Positions 38,936 through 49,285 of a stretch of DNA of 64,000 nucleotides are shown in pieces. Position numbers and translations under genes: made by a program. The stretch comes from Gordonia sp. SID5947 (GTDB lineage: Bacteria > Actinomycetota > Actinomycetes > Mycobacteriales > Mycobacteriaceae): NCBI RefSeq assembly GCF_009862785.1, contig NZ_WWHU01000001.1:434001-498000 (forward strand), in the 5' to 3' direction. Numbering within the stretch: position 1 is the first letter of the stretch; every line of letters starts with the position of its first letter. A model generated the notes under the pieces. The model was given only the letters and a program-made list of their open reading frames with translations. It ran no database searches and was not told the DNA's origin.

Positions 38936-41900
38936 ATGACCGACACGGGCCCCAGCAACGATCCGACCGACGCCCAACCACCGACTGACCGTCGTGTCGG
39001 AGCGCGTGTCTATCCGGTGGCCGACATGACCGGTGACACCGGTCGTTCCACGCCGTCTTTCCCAGACCTCGAGGAGCGGGTTCTCGCCTATTGGGCGGGC
39101 GATGAGACATTCGCCGCCTCCATCGCCAATCGTGCCGACGCCGAGGAGTTCGTCTTCTACGACGGTCCACCGTTCGCCAACGGCCTCCCGCACTACGGAC
39201 ACCTGCTCACCGGGTATGTCAAGGATCTGGTACCGCGGTACCAGACCATGCGAGGCAAGAGGGTGGAGCGCCGCTTCGGCTGGGACACGCACGGTCTGCC
39301 CGCCGAACTCGAGGCCGAGCGCCAGCTCGGGATCACCGACAAGTCGGAGATCGAGACGATGGGCATGGAGAAGTTCAACGACTACTGTCGCGACTCCGTG
39401 CTCCGCTACACGGGTGAGTGGCGTGACTATGTGACCCGGCAGGCGCGGTGGGTCGATTTCGACAACGACTACAAGACGCTCGATCTCGACTTCATGGAGT
39501 CGGTGATGTGGGCGTTCAAGCGGCTCTACGACAAGGGATTGATCTACCAGGGCTATCGCGTCCTGCCCTACAGCTGGTACGAGCAGACACCGTTGAGCAA
39601 CCAGGAATCCAAGCTCGACGATGCGTACCGGATGCGCCAGGATCCGGCTGTGACCGTGCGGATGCCGCTGGTCGTGAAGGACGGTCCGTTGACCGTCCTG
39701 GACGGCGTGAACGCATTGATCTGGACCACCACACCGTGGACGCTGCCCTCGAACCTGGCGATCGCTGTCAACCCCGACGTCGAATACGTCCACGTGAAGG
39801 CCGGCGACGGCCAGGAGTACCTGCTCGCCAAAGCGCTGCTGGGCTCATATGCCAAGGAGATCAGCGAACCGGAGGTGCTCGGCAGCTACGGCGGTGCCGA
39901 ACTGGCCGGTCTCTCGTACGCGCCGCCGTTCGACTTCTTCCTCGGCCACCCCAACGCACACCGCGTTCTGCTCGGCGACTACGTGACGACCGAGAGTGGC
40001 ACGGGCGTCGTGCATCTCGCGCCGGCCTTCGGCGAGGAGGACATGGACCTCTCGACGGCCAACGGCATCGAGGTGGTGCAGCCGCTCGATCCGGGCGGTC
40101 GGTTCACCGCACAGGTCCCGCCCTACGAGGGCATGATGGTGTTCGACGCCAACCCCGCGATCATCAAGGACCTCAAGGCCGTGGGCAAGATCGTGCGCCA
40201 CGACACCATCGAGCACTCGTATCCGCATTCCTGGCGGTCCGGGAAGCCGTTGATCTACATGGCGGTGCCGTCGTGGTTCGTTGCCGTGACGCCGATCAAG
40301 GAGCGGATGCTCGAGCTGAACAAGCAGATCACCTGGGCGCCCGAACACATCCGGGACGGGCAGTTCGGCAAGTGGCTCGAGGGTGCGCGCGACTGGAACA
40401 TCAGCCGTAATCGGTTCTGGGGAGCGCCCATCCCGGTGTGGGTCTCCGACGACCCGGAGCATCCCCGCATCGATGTGTACGGTTCGCTTGACGACCTCGA
40501 ACGTGATTTCGGAGTGCGCCCGGACAACCTGCACCGTCCCTACATCGACGAGCTGACCAGACCCAATCCCGACGATCCGTCGGGGCGGTCGACCATGCGC
40601 CGGGTCCCCGAGGTGTTCGACTGCTGGTTCGAGTCGGGATCGATGCCGTTCGCCCAGGTCCACTATCCGTTCGAGAACTCCGAATGGTTCGACGGCGATC
40701 CGGATCAGGGTGTGTTGCCGCACAATCCGGGCGATTTCATCGTCGAGTACAACGGCCAGACCCGCGGATGGTTCTACAACCTCCACGTGCTGGCGACGGC
40801 CCTGTTCGATCGCCCGGCGTTCAAGTCCGTTGCCGCACACGGCATCGTCCTGGGCGACGACGGACAGAAGATGTCGAAGTCCAAGCGCAACTACCCGGAT
40901 GTGAACGAGGTCTTCGACCGCGACGGCTCCGACGCGATGCGCTGGTTCCTGATGGCGAGTCCGATCCTGCGCGGCGGCAATCTCGTGGTCACCGAGCGCG
41001 GCATCCGGGAGGGCGTCCGCCAGGCACTGCTGCCACTCTGGAACGCCTACAGCTTCCTGCAGCTCTATGCGGAGCGCCCGGCGGCGTGGCGGACCGATTC
41101 CACAAACGTGCTGGATCGGTACATCCTGGCCAAGCTCGCGGTCACCCGGGACACGATGACCGACGCCCTCGACATCTACGACGTCTCGGGCGCGTGTGAC
41201 GCGTTCCGGGAATTCGTCGAGTCGCTCACGAATTGGTATGTGCGTCGGTCTCGGGCGCGGTTCTGGGGTGGTCAGGACGAAGACCCCGATGCGTTCGACA
41301 CGCTGTACACGGTCCTGGAGGTCGCCGCCCGACTCGCCGCGCCGCTGCTGCCTCTGGCGACCGAGGCGATCTGGCGGGGTCTGACCGGCGGGCGCTCGGT
41401 ACACCTGACCGACTGGCCGTCGGCCGACGACCTGCCGTCCGATCCGGACCTCGTCGCGGCGATGGACGAGGTGCAGGCGGTCTGTTCGGTCGCCTCGAGT
41501 GTGCGCAAGGCGAATAAGCTCCGCGTCCGCCTGCCTCTGCCGGGGCTGACGGTCGCGTCACCCACTGCCGAACAGCTGACGTCGTTCACCGGGCTGATCG
41601 CCGACGAGATGAACGTGAAATCGGTGACGCTGTCGACCGACGCCGACGCGTACGGCCGTCAGGAGATCGCGGTCAATGCCCGTGCTGCGGGACCGCGTCT
41701 GGGCAAGGACGTCCAACGGGTGATCAAGGCAGTCAAGTCCGGTGACTGGGCGGTCCAGACGGGCGCCGACGGTGCCGAGGTGGTGGTCGCCGACGGGATC
41801 GAGTTGCACGACGGCGAGTACACCCGCCGACTGGTGGCGGTCGAGCCCGATTCGACCGCGGAGATGCCAGGTGGGCGAGGACTGGTCGTGCTGGACACGA

Positions 41901-42193
41901 CCGTCACGCCGGAACTCGAGGCCGAGGGCTGGGCCAAGGACCGTGTCCGTGAACTTCAGGATGCACGCCGCACATTGGGTCTCGACGTGTCCGACCGCAT
42001 CACCATCCGTCTCGTGGTGCCGGCCGAGCGACTGGACTGGGCTCGAACGCATGCCGGTCTGATCGCGGGCGAGGTGCTGGCCGTCGAGTTCGACGTGGTC
42101 GGTGTCGAGAGCGGCCCTTCGGGAGCCATCGACCTCGGCGACGGGGTGACGGCCGACATCGCGAAGGCGGCCGGCACCACGTCGGGCGAGTAG
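38936..42193 (+). CDS. ileS: Isoleucyl-tRNA synthetase
   Basis: Class I aminoacyl-tRNA synthetase (1085 aa) charging tRNA-Ile. The HIGH signature is [16 protein letters not shown] (His ~85) and the KMSKS loop is [14 protein letters not shown] (~645). The CP1 editing region includes [15 protein letters not shown] and [15 protein letters not shown]. The C-terminal region is long, of the eukaryote-like (type 2) subgroup found in M. tuberculosis. Start ATG has GAGGAG 9 bases upstream, inside the T-box-controlled region. It is followed by a strong hairpin. Confidence 0.97.
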   Translation: MTDTGPSNDPTDAQPPTDRRVGARVYPVADMTGDTGRSTPSFPDLEERVLAYWAGDETFAASIANRADAEEFVFYDGPPFANGLPHYGHLLTGYVKDLVPRYQTMRGKRVERRFGWDTHGLPAELEAERQLGITDKSEIETMGMEKFNDYCRDSVLRYTGEWRDYVTRQARWVDFDNDYKTLDLDFMESVMWAFKRLYDKGLIYQGYRVLPYSWYEQTPLSNQESKLDDAYRMRQDPAVTVRMPLVVKDGPLTVLDGVNALIWTTTPWTLPSNLAIAVNPDVEYVHVKAGDGQEYLLAKALLGSYAKEISEPEVLGSYGGAELAGLSYAPPFDFFLGHPNAHRVLLGDYVTTESGTGVVHLAPAFGEEDMDLSTANGIEVVQPLDPGGRFTAQVPPYEGMMVFDANPAIIKDLKAVGKIVRHDTIEHSYPHSWRSGKPLIYMAVPSWFVAVTPIKERMLELNKQITWAPEHIRDGQFGKWLEGARDWNISRNRFWGAPIPVWVSDDPEHPRIDVYGSLDDLERDFGVRPDNLHRPYIDELTRPNPDDPSGRSTMRRVPEVFDCWFESGSMPFAQVHYPFENSEWFDGDPDQGVLPHNPGDFIVEYNGQTRGWFYNLHVLATALFDRPAFKSVAAHGIVLGDDGQKMSKSKRNYPDVNEVFDRDGSDAMRWFLMASPILRGGNLVVTERGIREGVRQALLPLWNAYSFLQLYAERPAAWRTDSTNVLDRYILAKLAVTRDTMTDALDIYDVSGACDAFREFVESLTNWYVRRSRARFWGGQDEDPDAFDTLYTVLEVAARLAAPLLPLATEAIWRGLTGGRSVHLTDWPSADDLPSDPDLVAAMDEVQAVCSVASSVRKANKLRVRLPLPGLTVASPTAEQLTSFTGLIADEMNVKSVTLSTDADAYGRQEIAVNARAAGPRLGKDVQRVIKAVKSGDWAVQTGADGAEVVVADGIELHDGEYTRRLVAVEPDSTAEMPGGRGLVVLDTTVTPELEAEGWAKDRVRELQDARRTLGLDVSDRITIRLVVPAERLDWARTHAGLIAGEVLAVEFDVVGVESGPSGAIDLGDGVTADIAKAAGTTSGE

Positions 42194-42202
42194 GGCACCG
42201 GG

Positions 42203-42242
42203 CACTGACCGACGCCGGTTCGGCGTTCGGCGTCGGTCAGTG
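42203..42242. terminator. Long hairpin between convergent ileS and FAD oxidoreductase genes
   Basis: A perfect 15-base-pair stem (42203-42217 with 42228-42242) with a 10-base loop. No T-run follows, but the GC-rich symmetric stem can act on transcripts from both sides. The TGA stop of the convergent gene (42237-42239) lies within the right arm. Confidence 0.65.
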
Positions 42243-43664
42243 CGCCCGTGCGAGTGCGCTCTCAGCGGCGTGAAAGCCACCCATGCCGTGGACGCCGGCG
42301 CCCGGCGGGGTCGCCGACGAGCAGAGGTAGACACCGGGTATGCCGAGCGCGTAAGGGTTCACCGCGACCCGCGGGCGGAAGGCGATCTGCCGCGCGGTGT
42401 TGGCACCAGCGCTGATGTCCCCGCCGACGTAGTTGGCGTTGTGTTCCTCCAGCGCCGCAGGATTCCGGGTGGAGACCGCCACGATCCGGTCGCGGAACCC
42501 CGGGGCGAAGCGCTCGATCTGCCCGATGATCGCTTCCGTCGCGTCGCCGGTGTAGCCATGCGGCACATGCGCGTAGGCGTATACGGGGTTCACCGATCCT
42601 TGCGACCGCGTCCGGTCGATCAGATACTGCTGCCCGAGCAGGACGAACGGACGTTCCGCCATCACTCCGCGGACGGTCTGCTTTTCCACATGCGCGATTT
42701 CTTCCGCGGTGCCGCCGAGGTGGACTGTCCCGGCGCGGGTGCAGTCTGCATTCGTCCACGGGATGTCGCCCTCGATGGCGAGGTCGACCTTGAAGGCGGC
42801 CGGCCCGTAGCGGTAACGGCCGAGCGCGGACCGGATCCGGCCGGGCAACTCGTCGCCGAGGATGCGCAGCGCGCCTTGCGGAGCGGTGTCCAGGATGACG
42901 ATGTCGGGCCGGCTGCCGGTGAGGTCGCGAAGCTGTCCGATCGAGTTGATCGGAGTTCCGGTGACGACCTTGCCGCCCAGCGTGGCCAGTTCGGCGACGA
43001 GCGCCCGGGTGATGCTCTCTGTGCCGCCCTCGGCGATCGGCCAACCCACGGCATGCGCGGCGGCGGTCAGCATCATGCCCACCGAACTGCTGAGCGGCGT
43101 GTCGAGCCGGGTGAACGCGTGGGCGGCGACGCCGGTGAACAGCGCGCGTGCCGGATCGTCGTCGAACCGTCGGGTCGTCCAGGTCGCCGGTGCCAACGCG
43201 TGCACGCCGAACCGGCCCAGTACGAACGGATGACGAGGTGCATGCGCGAGCGGCCGGAAGACCTCCGCGATGAGGTCGTCGAAATTGTTCGTCGCGTTGC
43301 GGAAGAGCTTGTCCCACGTGCGCGCGTCTGCCCCGAGCGAACGCGCGGTGTGGCTGCGGTCACGCGCAGCGAGGCCTGCGCGGCCGTCGTCGAGGGGATG
43401 GGCGAGGTCCACCTCGGGCCACCGCCAGGTGAGTCCATGGCGTTCGAGATCCAGCGACGAGAAGAACGGCGACGCCACCCCGGTCGGGTGAAAGGCGGCG
43501 CACTCGTCGTGCACGACCCCGGGCACGGTGAGTTCACTGCTGCGCGTACCGCCGCCGGGCCGGTCGTCGGCCTCGAACACGGTCACGTCGAGGCCGTCCT
43601 GTGCGAGCCGGATGGCGGCAGCGAGCCCGTTGGGCCCGCTGCCGACCACCACTGCGCTCGTCAT
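42237..43664 (-). CDS. FAD-dependent oxidoreductase, phytoene dehydrogenase-like
   Basis: 475 aa. N-terminal FAD motif AVVVGSGPNGLAAAIRLAQDG, dehydrogenase block DDRPGGGTRSSELTVPG, and the C-terminal FAD-contact segment VYLCSSATPPGAGVHGMGGF. It has the CrtI/retinol-saturase fold but no evidence for a carotenoid substrate. ATG at 43664 overlaps the stop of the DUF3556 gene upstream by ATGA, so they are co-translated. The gene is the last of a minus-strand operon with DUF3556, an acyl-CoA ligase and an SDR, suggesting action on a lipid or alicyclic acyl substrate. Substrate unknown. Confidence 0.82.
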   Translation of the reverse strand: MTSAVVVGSGPNGLAAAIRLAQDGLDVTVFEADDRPGGGTRSSELTVPGVVHDECAAFHPTGVASPFFSSLDLERHGLTWRWPEVDLAHPLDDGRAGLAARDRSHTARSLGADARTWDKLFRNATNNFDDLIAEVFRPLAHAPRHPFVLGRFGVHALAPATWTTRRFDDDPARALFTGVAAHAFTRLDTPLSSSVGMMLTAAAHAVGWPIAEGGTESITRALVAELATLGGKVVTGTPINSIGQLRDLTGSRPDIVILDTAPQGALRILGDELPGRIRSALGRYRYGPAAFKVDLAIEGDIPWTNADCTRAGTVHLGGTAEEIAHVEKQTVRGVMAERPFVLLGQQYLIDRTRSQGSVNPVYAYAHVPHGYTGDATEAIIGQIERFAPGFRDRIVAVSTRNPAALEEHNANYVGGDISAGANTARQIAFRPRVAVNPYALGIPGVYLCSSATPPGAGVHGMGGFHAAESALARAH

Positions 43665-45520
43665 GCCAGCGCACCCCTGCCGCTGTTGCGGCCCTCGCCC
43701 TGGGTGAGCGTCTCCTGCCTGCGGAATCCGGGCGCGTTCCATGTGACCTGCAGCGGCACCGATCCGTTGGGGAGCCAGGGCTGTTCCTTGACGCAGTCGC
43801 TGACATTCCAGGTCCCGCGCTCCACGACGCCGAGGGCGGCGTCGATGACCCGGTACTCCTGGGGCGGGTTGCTCCACGGGGTCGCCTGCGATTCGCAGTA
43901 GGCGACGACGAGATCACCGGGGGCGAGGCCGAGCCGCTTCTGGATCGCCGCGATCAGTCGTTCGTCATGCAGGTGTCCGTCGCCGAAGTTCCAGCCGACG
44001 ATGGTGTTGCACACGAACTCTCCTTCTCGAACGGTCCGGGTCTCGATGTCATCGAGGTGCTCGAACAGCACGGAGAGCAGGCCACGACCCTGACTGTGCA
44101 TGGATCGCCAGGCGAGGGCCTTCTGGAGGGTCATGTCCGCGTCGTCGCGCTCGTACGGGGTTGGCATCATCCGCTGCAGCTGATCGATCTGGTTCTCGAC
44201 CTGAGGCAGCTCGTTGAGCCTTTCCTCGACACCTGGCTTCATCGCCCAGACCGCCGACGCCCAGTTACCCGCGTACTGCCGCATCGACGGGAGGAAGGAG
44301 ACGAGGTCGGGGCGCAGGTTTCCGAGTACGGGCCCGAAGCACAGGATCGCGAAGACCGGGATCAGCAGCCACGGCTGCGAGAAGTCCCAGATGTTGTAGA
44401 CCGACGGGTCGAATCCGACCCACAGCACGATCGCGATGTAGCCGAAGTAGACATTCCACTCCAACGGGACCGCGAGCGGGAACGTCGAGGTGATGTAGAT
44501 GTGGAAGGCCACGATCAGGATGGCGCCGATGAGTGCGATCGTGCTGTTGGTGGTGAGCAGCAGGATGATCGGGATCGCGATCTCGACGGTGGTTCCCGCG
44601 ACGTGTGCCATGAACCAGGCGACGCGACTCGGTCGGATGTCGTCGGGGGTGTTCCGGTAGAACAGCCGCTTGACGAAGCGGAGCTGGCCGGGACTGTTGG
44701 ACACCATCGGCGGGACGACGTTGATGAAGTGCTGACCCAACTTCGACACGCCGGCACCGATCCACACGACGCAGATGATGATCTTGAACACGACCACCAG
44801 ATTCACGAAATCGCTTGCATCGGCTGCATCGCTCATCACGATGGCTCCGAAGATGGCCGAGAAGAACATGATCGGCAGGTATTGCTCGGATCGCCCGGCG
44901 AGGAAGATGACCTTGTCGCGGAGTCCCATCAACGGCATCGTGACGAGGATCGGGATGAAGGCCCACGGCGGCACCAGTTCCTGTGGCCCGGTGCCGGCGG
45001 GCAGGAAGGTCACCTGTTCCGCGCTCATCACCAGCGGGAGCACCAGACTGGCGAGCACCGCGACGAACAGCACCACGTCGAAGGCGGTGCGGGTGTCACC
45101 GCCGGTGCCGGGGACATGCCGGCCCCATGGCGCCAGCCGGATGGTGCCGGGTCGCACCCAATAGCGGATGTTGCCGAGCATCGGAGCGAAATGCCCGCAC
45201 AACGGCCCGAACGCGCCGGCCAGCCCGATCACCTCCAGCAACATGAGCCAGATCGCGAGCTTCTGGTAGACGACGATGTTGTCGAACCAGGAACCGGGAT
45301 CGGTGAAATCCACGAATTGCGTTGTCCACGAGGTGATCGCCAGCCCGACGGCAAAGTAGAGGCCGAGCATCTTGACGATGTAGACCACCGAGAGCATCTG
45401 GGGTGTGCCGAATCCGTCGTCGACCCAGTTGGTGCTGAGGATCCGCACACGCTCCCGGATCGGTAGCCGTACGAACTCCTCCGGTGGCACCGGCTGCGGT
45501 GATGGTGCGATGAAGCCCAT
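43661..45520 (-). CDS. DUF3556 integral membrane protein
   Basis: 619 aa, restricted mainly to Mycobacteriales. About ten hydrophobic segments are seen (for example VYIVKMLGLYFAVGLAIT, FDVVLFVAVLASLVLPLVM, VVVFKIIICVVWIGAGVSKL, IALIGAILIVAFHIYIT, WLLIPVFAILCFGPVLGN), then a ~200-residue soluble C-terminal part with VCNTIVGWNFGDGHLHDE. The start at MGFIAPSPQPVPPEEF (ATG 45520) is typical of the family. I recognise the family by overall pattern only; function unknown. It sits between an acyl-CoA ligase (1 base gap) and an FAD oxidoreductase (ATGA overlap), so a lipid-linked redox role is plausible but unproven. Confidence 0.8.
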   Translation of the reverse strand: MGFIAPSPQPVPPEEFVRLPIRERVRILSTNWVDDGFGTPQMLSVVYIVKMLGLYFAVGLAITSWTTQFVDFTDPGSWFDNIVVYQKLAIWLMLLEVIGLAGAFGPLCGHFAPMLGNIRYWVRPGTIRLAPWGRHVPGTGGDTRTAFDVVLFVAVLASLVLPLVMSAEQVTFLPAGTGPQELVPPWAFIPILVTMPLMGLRDKVIFLAGRSEQYLPIMFFSAIFGAIVMSDAADASDFVNLVVVFKIIICVVWIGAGVSKLGQHFINVVPPMVSNSPGQLRFVKRLFYRNTPDDIRPSRVAWFMAHVAGTTVEIAIPIILLLTTNSTIALIGAILIVAFHIYITSTFPLAVPLEWNVYFGYIAIVLWVGFDPSVYNIWDFSQPWLLIPVFAILCFGPVLGNLRPDLVSFLPSMRQYAGNWASAVWAMKPGVEERLNELPQVENQIDQLQRMMPTPYERDDADMTLQKALAWRSMHSQGRGLLSVLFEHLDDIETRTVREGEFVCNTIVGWNFGDGHLHDERLIAAIQKRLGLAPGDLVVAYCESQATPWSNPPQEYRVIDAALGVVERGTWNVSDCVKEQPWLPNGSVPLQVTWNAPGFRRQETLTQGEGRNSGRGALA

Positions 45521-45521
45521 C

Positions 45522-47000
45522 TCAAACTCCTTGCTGTGCAGGGTCGGCGGCAAGCTGCGCCCGCAGCGCGGGCTTGTCGATCTTTCCGACCGGATTCTTG
45601 GGCAGAGTGTCCTGAATGCTGATGGACACCGGGATCTTGATCCTGGTGAGGTGTTGCGCGCAGAGCTCACGGAGCTCGTCGGAGGTGACCGTGCGTTCTG
45701 GGTGGAGCGCGACGTAGGCGACGGGAACCTCGCCGTAGACCGGGTGTGGAGCACCGACGACGGCAGCCTCGAGCACCGCCGGATTGCCATACAGGACGGA
45801 CTCGATCTCCTTGGGGTAGATGTTCTCGCCGCCCCGGATGATCATGTCCTTGATGCGGTCGACCAGCCGGAGATAGCCGTCCTCGTCGAGCACGCCGACG
45901 TCGCCGGTGTGCAGCCATCCGTCGCCGAGCGCCTCCGCGGTGGCCTCAGGTCTGTTGAGGTAACCCTGCATGACGTTGGGTCCCTTGATCACGACCTCGC
46001 CGCGCTCGTCGGCCGGGAGCAGGTTGCCGGAGCTGTCCATGATGGCCACGATCTGACCGGGGAGCGCCACGCCGACCGTGCCGATCTTGCGTGGTCCGTC
46101 GATCGGGTTCGCGGTGGAGGCGCACGTCCCCTCGGTCAGTCCATATCCCTCGACGACCGGGAAACCGAATCTCTCCTCGGTCGCACGCAACAGCTCCGCC
46201 GACGCCGGGGCTGCGCCGCAGATCGCGAAGCGTACCGATCGCGTGTCCGCGGTGACCTCGGCCGGGAGTGACACCAGGTGCGAATAGATGGTGGGGACTG
46301 CCGAGAAGTAGGTGGGGCGCAGCTGCTCGACGGCGCCGAGGAACTCGACGGGGTGAAACCGGCCGAGCACCGAGAGCCGGCCTCCGGCGATCATCGTCGA
46401 CAGGTAGCTCACGCAGATCGCGTTGACGTGGAAGAGCGGCAACACCAAGAGGCAATGGTCGGTGTCCGTGAGGGCCAGGGCCTCGACCATCGAGTTCGCC
46501 ATCGCGTCGATGTTGCTGTGCGTGAGCTCGACTCCCTTGGGGCGGCCGGTCGATCCGCTGGTGTAGATCAGCAGCGCGAGGTCGCCTCCGGAGGTGACCG
46601 GATCGGCCAACACACCTCCGGTCGGTGCGGACCGCAGCTCATCGACGACCAGCGTCCGGCGACCACCGTGAGGTGTGTCCGCGGTGGCCGTCACGACCAG
46701 TGCCGCACCGGAATCGGTGATCTGGTACTCGGCCTCCGACGCGGTGAAGACAGGGTTGATCGGGGTCGCTGCCGCGCCGAGCCGCCAAGCCGCCGCGAGG
46801 CAGACCAGGAGTTCGACGCGGTTGGGCAGCATCACCGCGATCACCGATCCGGGGGCGACCCCGTGGTCGGCGAACTGCTCGGCTGCGGCGTCGACCCGTG
46901 CCGCGAACTCCGCGTAGCTCAGCTCGATGCGCTCGTCCCGGACGCACGGATGGTCGGCGCGTGCCTCCGGCTGGTTCCACGGGAGATAGCTCAGGGTCAT
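45522..47000 (-). CDS. AMP-dependent acyl-CoA synthetase/ligase (FadD-like)
   Basis: ANL-superfamily enzyme (492 aa) activating a carboxylic acid to its acyl-CoA through an acyl-adenylate. Motifs: P-loop-like LLIYTSGSTGRPKGVELTH (~residues 145-163), VEGYGLTEGT (A5), the GDG..HTGDVGVLDEDGYLRLVDRIKDMI block, and the catalytic lysine in LPKNPVGKIDKPALR near the C-terminus. Length suits short- to medium-chain or aromatic acid ligases rather than long-chain FadDs; exact substrate unknown. It lies between an SDR (10 bases upstream) and the DUF3556 gene in one operon. Confidence 0.87.
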   Translation of the reverse strand: MTLSYLPWNQPEARADHPCVRDERIELSYAEFAARVDAAAEQFADHGVAPGSVIAVMLPNRVELLVCLAAAWRLGAAATPINPVFTASEAEYQITDSGAALVVTATADTPHGGRRTLVVDELRSAPTGGVLADPVTSGGDLALLIYTSGSTGRPKGVELTHSNIDAMANSMVEALALTDTDHCLLVLPLFHVNAICVSYLSTMIAGGRLSVLGRFHPVEFLGAVEQLRPTYFSAVPTIYSHLVSLPAEVTADTRSVRFAICGAAPASAELLRATEERFGFPVVEGYGLTEGTCASTANPIDGPRKIGTVGVALPGQIVAIMDSSGNLLPADERGEVVIKGPNVMQGYLNRPEATAEALGDGWLHTGDVGVLDEDGYLRLVDRIKDMIIRGGENIYPKEIESVLYGNPAVLEAAVVGAPHPVYGEVPVAYVALHPERTVTSDELRELCAQHLTRIKIPVSISIQDTLPKNPVGKIDKPALRAQLAADPAQQGV

Positions 47001-47010
47001 CTGATGCGCC

Positions 47011-47781
47011 TCAGAACAGTCCGGCGTCGAGGCCGCCGTCGAGGACGAGACCCGAGCCCGAGCAGAAGGTCGACTCGTCGCCGGCGAGGAACAGCACCGA
47101 CTTCGCGATCTCCTCGACCGTGCCGAATCGGCCCTGCTTCTGCTCGATGACCGCCGCGAACCCGCCGGACGGCAGCCCGAGCGCAGACTCGAACGCGTCG
47201 ACCTGGCTGGTGACCAGGCTGGTTGCGGCGAAGCCCGGCAGGACCGCGTTGACTCGTACGCCGTGGTCGCGCAACTCGGTTGCCGCGGTCTTGGTGAGGT
47301 TGACGACGGCAGCCTTGCTCGCGGCGTACGACGAGATCAGCGGTGTCCCGGCGAGCGCGGTGATCGAGCCGAGCGTGACGATGCTGCCGCCGCCGCTCGC
47401 GATGATCGCGGGTGCGGCATAGCGGATGGAGAGAAAGACGCCGTCGAGGTTCACCGAGGTGACCGCGCGCCACGCGGCCAGGTCCATCTCGACGATCGGG
47501 GACACCGCTGCGATGCCGGCGTTCGGGATCATCACGTTCAGTCCGCCGTAGGTCGCCACCGTCGCGTCGACGAGCCCCTTGACCTGCTCCTCGTCCCGGA
47601 CGTCACACGCCATCGCGGTCGCATTCGTCAGCTGGGCAGCAGCCTCTTTGGCCGCGCTCTCGTCGATGTCGGCGATGACGACACCGGCGCCGGCTTCGGA
47701 GAGCTGCCGGGCGATCTCGAGACCGATGCCCTGTGCGGCGCCGGTGACGATCGCTGTCTTGCCCTGGAGGTTGTGGGACAT
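47011..47781 (-). CDS. Short-chain dehydrogenase/reductase (classical SDR)
   Basis: 256 aa NAD(P)-dependent oxidoreductase. Cofactor motif TGAAQGIGLEIA, an acidic residue after strand 2 (VVIADIDES) that favours NAD, NAG, catalytic Ser in TLGSITALAG and YAASK (Tyr/Lys). ATG at 47781 has a GGAAG upstream (AGGAAGTCAC in the gene direction). It is the first gene of the minus-strand operon SDR-ligase-DUF3556-FAD oxidoreductase and is divergent from the PucR-type regulator. The pairing suggests oxidation of a hydroxyl intermediate in a catabolic route. Confidence 0.88.
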   Translation of the reverse strand: MSHNLQGKTAIVTGAAQGIGLEIARQLSEAGAGVVIADIDESAAKEAAAQLTNATAMACDVRDEEQVKGLVDATVATYGGLNVMIPNAGIAAVSPIVEMDLAAWRAVTSVNLDGVFLSIRYAAPAIIASGGGSIVTLGSITALAGTPLISSYAASKAAVVNLTKTAATELRDHGVRVNAVLPGFAATSLVTSQVDAFESALGLPSGGFAAVIEQKQGRFGTVEEIAKSVLFLAGDESTFCSGSGLVLDGGLDAGLF

Positions 47782-47846
47782 GTGACTTCCTTCACGCTCG
47801 GAGTTCGGAACTGCGATGAGCCTAAGGACAGCGACGGGCGTGAGGA

Positions 47847-47863
47847 TTGGTCTCGCGAACCAA
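47847..47863. promoter_or_regulatory. Possible operator in SDR/PucR divergent region
   Basis: TTGGT (47847-47851) and ACCAA (47859-47863) form an inverted repeat around TCTCGCGA in the 202-base gap between the SDR operon and the regulator gene. This is the only clear dyad there; binding by the PucR-type protein is a guess. Confidence 0.3.
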
Positions 47864-47983
47864 AGTTTCGGTGGGTGGTTGTGGCAGGGTTCACATCGGA
47901 CGCCGTGGTTCAGGTTGATCACCCGAGAGCGGTGGCATGTACTTGGTTCCCGACGACAGCGTGGGTATGGAAAGGACGTACTG

Positions 47984-49285
47984 ATGGGGGCGAAGCTCAG
48001 TCCCGAACAGCTCCGGCGTCAGGCGGCTGCGCGCGTTGCGCAAGTCGCGCGGACGATGGGTGCCGAGTTGCCTCGCCTCGGCAGCAACCTGCACTCGGAG
48101 ATCGCCGAGGCGATCCCCGAACTGCGTGGCGATGAGGTCATCCTGGAGCTGCTTCGGGCCAGTTCGGAAAGCAACGTCGAGACCTTCCTCCACGTCGCGC
48201 AGTACGACATCCCGATCGAATCGGTCCGGCCACCGCCCGCCGCCACCGAGTACGCGCACCGGCTCGCACAGCGGGCGATCTCCGCGAACGCGCTGTTGCG
48301 CGCCTACCGGGTCGGACAGCATGTGGTGCTCGACTGGGTGGTCGCCGAGGTCGCCCGCAACGAACCCGACCGAGAGGTCGCGTTTGCGGCGGCGCAGATC
48401 GTCCAGCAGATCTCGTTCGCCTACGTGGATCGGGTGGCCGAGCAGGTTGTCGCGGAGTACGAGACCGAACGCGAACGGTGGTTGGCCAACCGCAACTCGG
48501 TTCGTACCGCGATGTTGAACACCGTTCTGTCCGGCCGTGACCACGATGTCGGCGCTGCCGAAGCGGCGCTCGGCTATCTGCTCCGGCAGCATCACCTGGG
48601 GCTCGTGGTCTGGACCGTGGAGGAGGGCGGGATGCCCAGCGAGCTCCGTCGGTTGGAGTCGCTCGTCGGCGCGATCGGAGAATCCGTCGACGCGGCGGGT
48701 CAGGCCCTGTTCCTACCGCAGGACGGTAGTACGGCGTGGTGCTGGATTCCGTTGGGGCGGACGGCCCATGGTCAGATCGACCACGACGCCATCCAACGGC
48801 TGACCGAGGAGGCCGGACCCGGCGTGCGCGTCGCCCTCGGGCGCCCGCACGCGTCGGGGACCGGCTTCCGGACCACCCATCAGGAAGCACAGCGAGCCCA
48901 CACCGTCTCCTCGATCGCGGGCGACATCCGTGTCACCACATTCGACGAACCCGGCGTGCAGATCTGTTCGATCCTGGCACGGGACCTGGATTCGACCAGG
49001 GGTCTCGTGGCATCCGCGTTGGGCGGTCTGGCCGAGAACGACGAGAACACCGCGCAGCTGCGCGCCACGCTGCTCGCGTTTCTACAAGCCAAGAGCAGCT
49101 ATGTGGCCGCCGCAGAAGTGGTGCATCTCCACAAGAACACTGTCAAGTACCGCGTCGACAAGGCCATCGACTCGCGCGGCAGGGCACTCGACGACGATCG
49201 CCTCAACCTGGAACTCGCACTGACGGCGTGTCAGTGGCTGGGGACTGCCGTGCTACCCCGCGCGATCCGTCAGGCACGGGCCTGA
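47984..49285 (+). CDS. PucR/CdaR-type transcriptional regulator
   Basis: 433 aa. The N-terminal ~150 residues are helical (RsbT co-antagonist/RsbRD-like region, e.g. ANALLRAYRVGQHVVLDWVV). A GGDEF-like middle region covers ~170-330. The C-terminal PucR helix-turn-helix is SSYVAAAEVVHLHKNTVKYR plus VDKAI and LNLELALTACQWL. ATG at 47984 with AAAGGA upstream. Divergent from the SDR-ligase-DUF3556-FAD operon, which it probably controls. The 3' end overlaps the convergent second SDR by 16 bases. Effector unknown. Confidence 0.85.
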   Translation: MGAKLSPEQLRRQAAARVAQVARTMGAELPRLGSNLHSEIAEAIPELRGDEVILELLRASSESNVETFLHVAQYDIPIESVRPPPAATEYAHRLAQRAISANALLRAYRVGQHVVLDWVVAEVARNEPDREVAFAAAQIVQQISFAYVDRVAEQVVAEYETERERWLANRNSVRTAMLNTVLSGRDHDVGAAEAALGYLLRQHHLGLVVWTVEEGGMPSELRRLESLVGAIGESVDAAGQALFLPQDGSTAWCWIPLGRTAHGQIDHDAIQRLTEEAGPGVRVALGRPHASGTGFRTTHQEAQRAHTVSSIAGDIRVTTFDEPGVQICSILARDLDSTRGLVASALGGLAENDENTAQLRATLLAFLQAKSSYVAAAEVVHLHKNTVKYRVDKAIDSRGRALDDDRLNLELALTACQWLGTAVLPRAIRQARA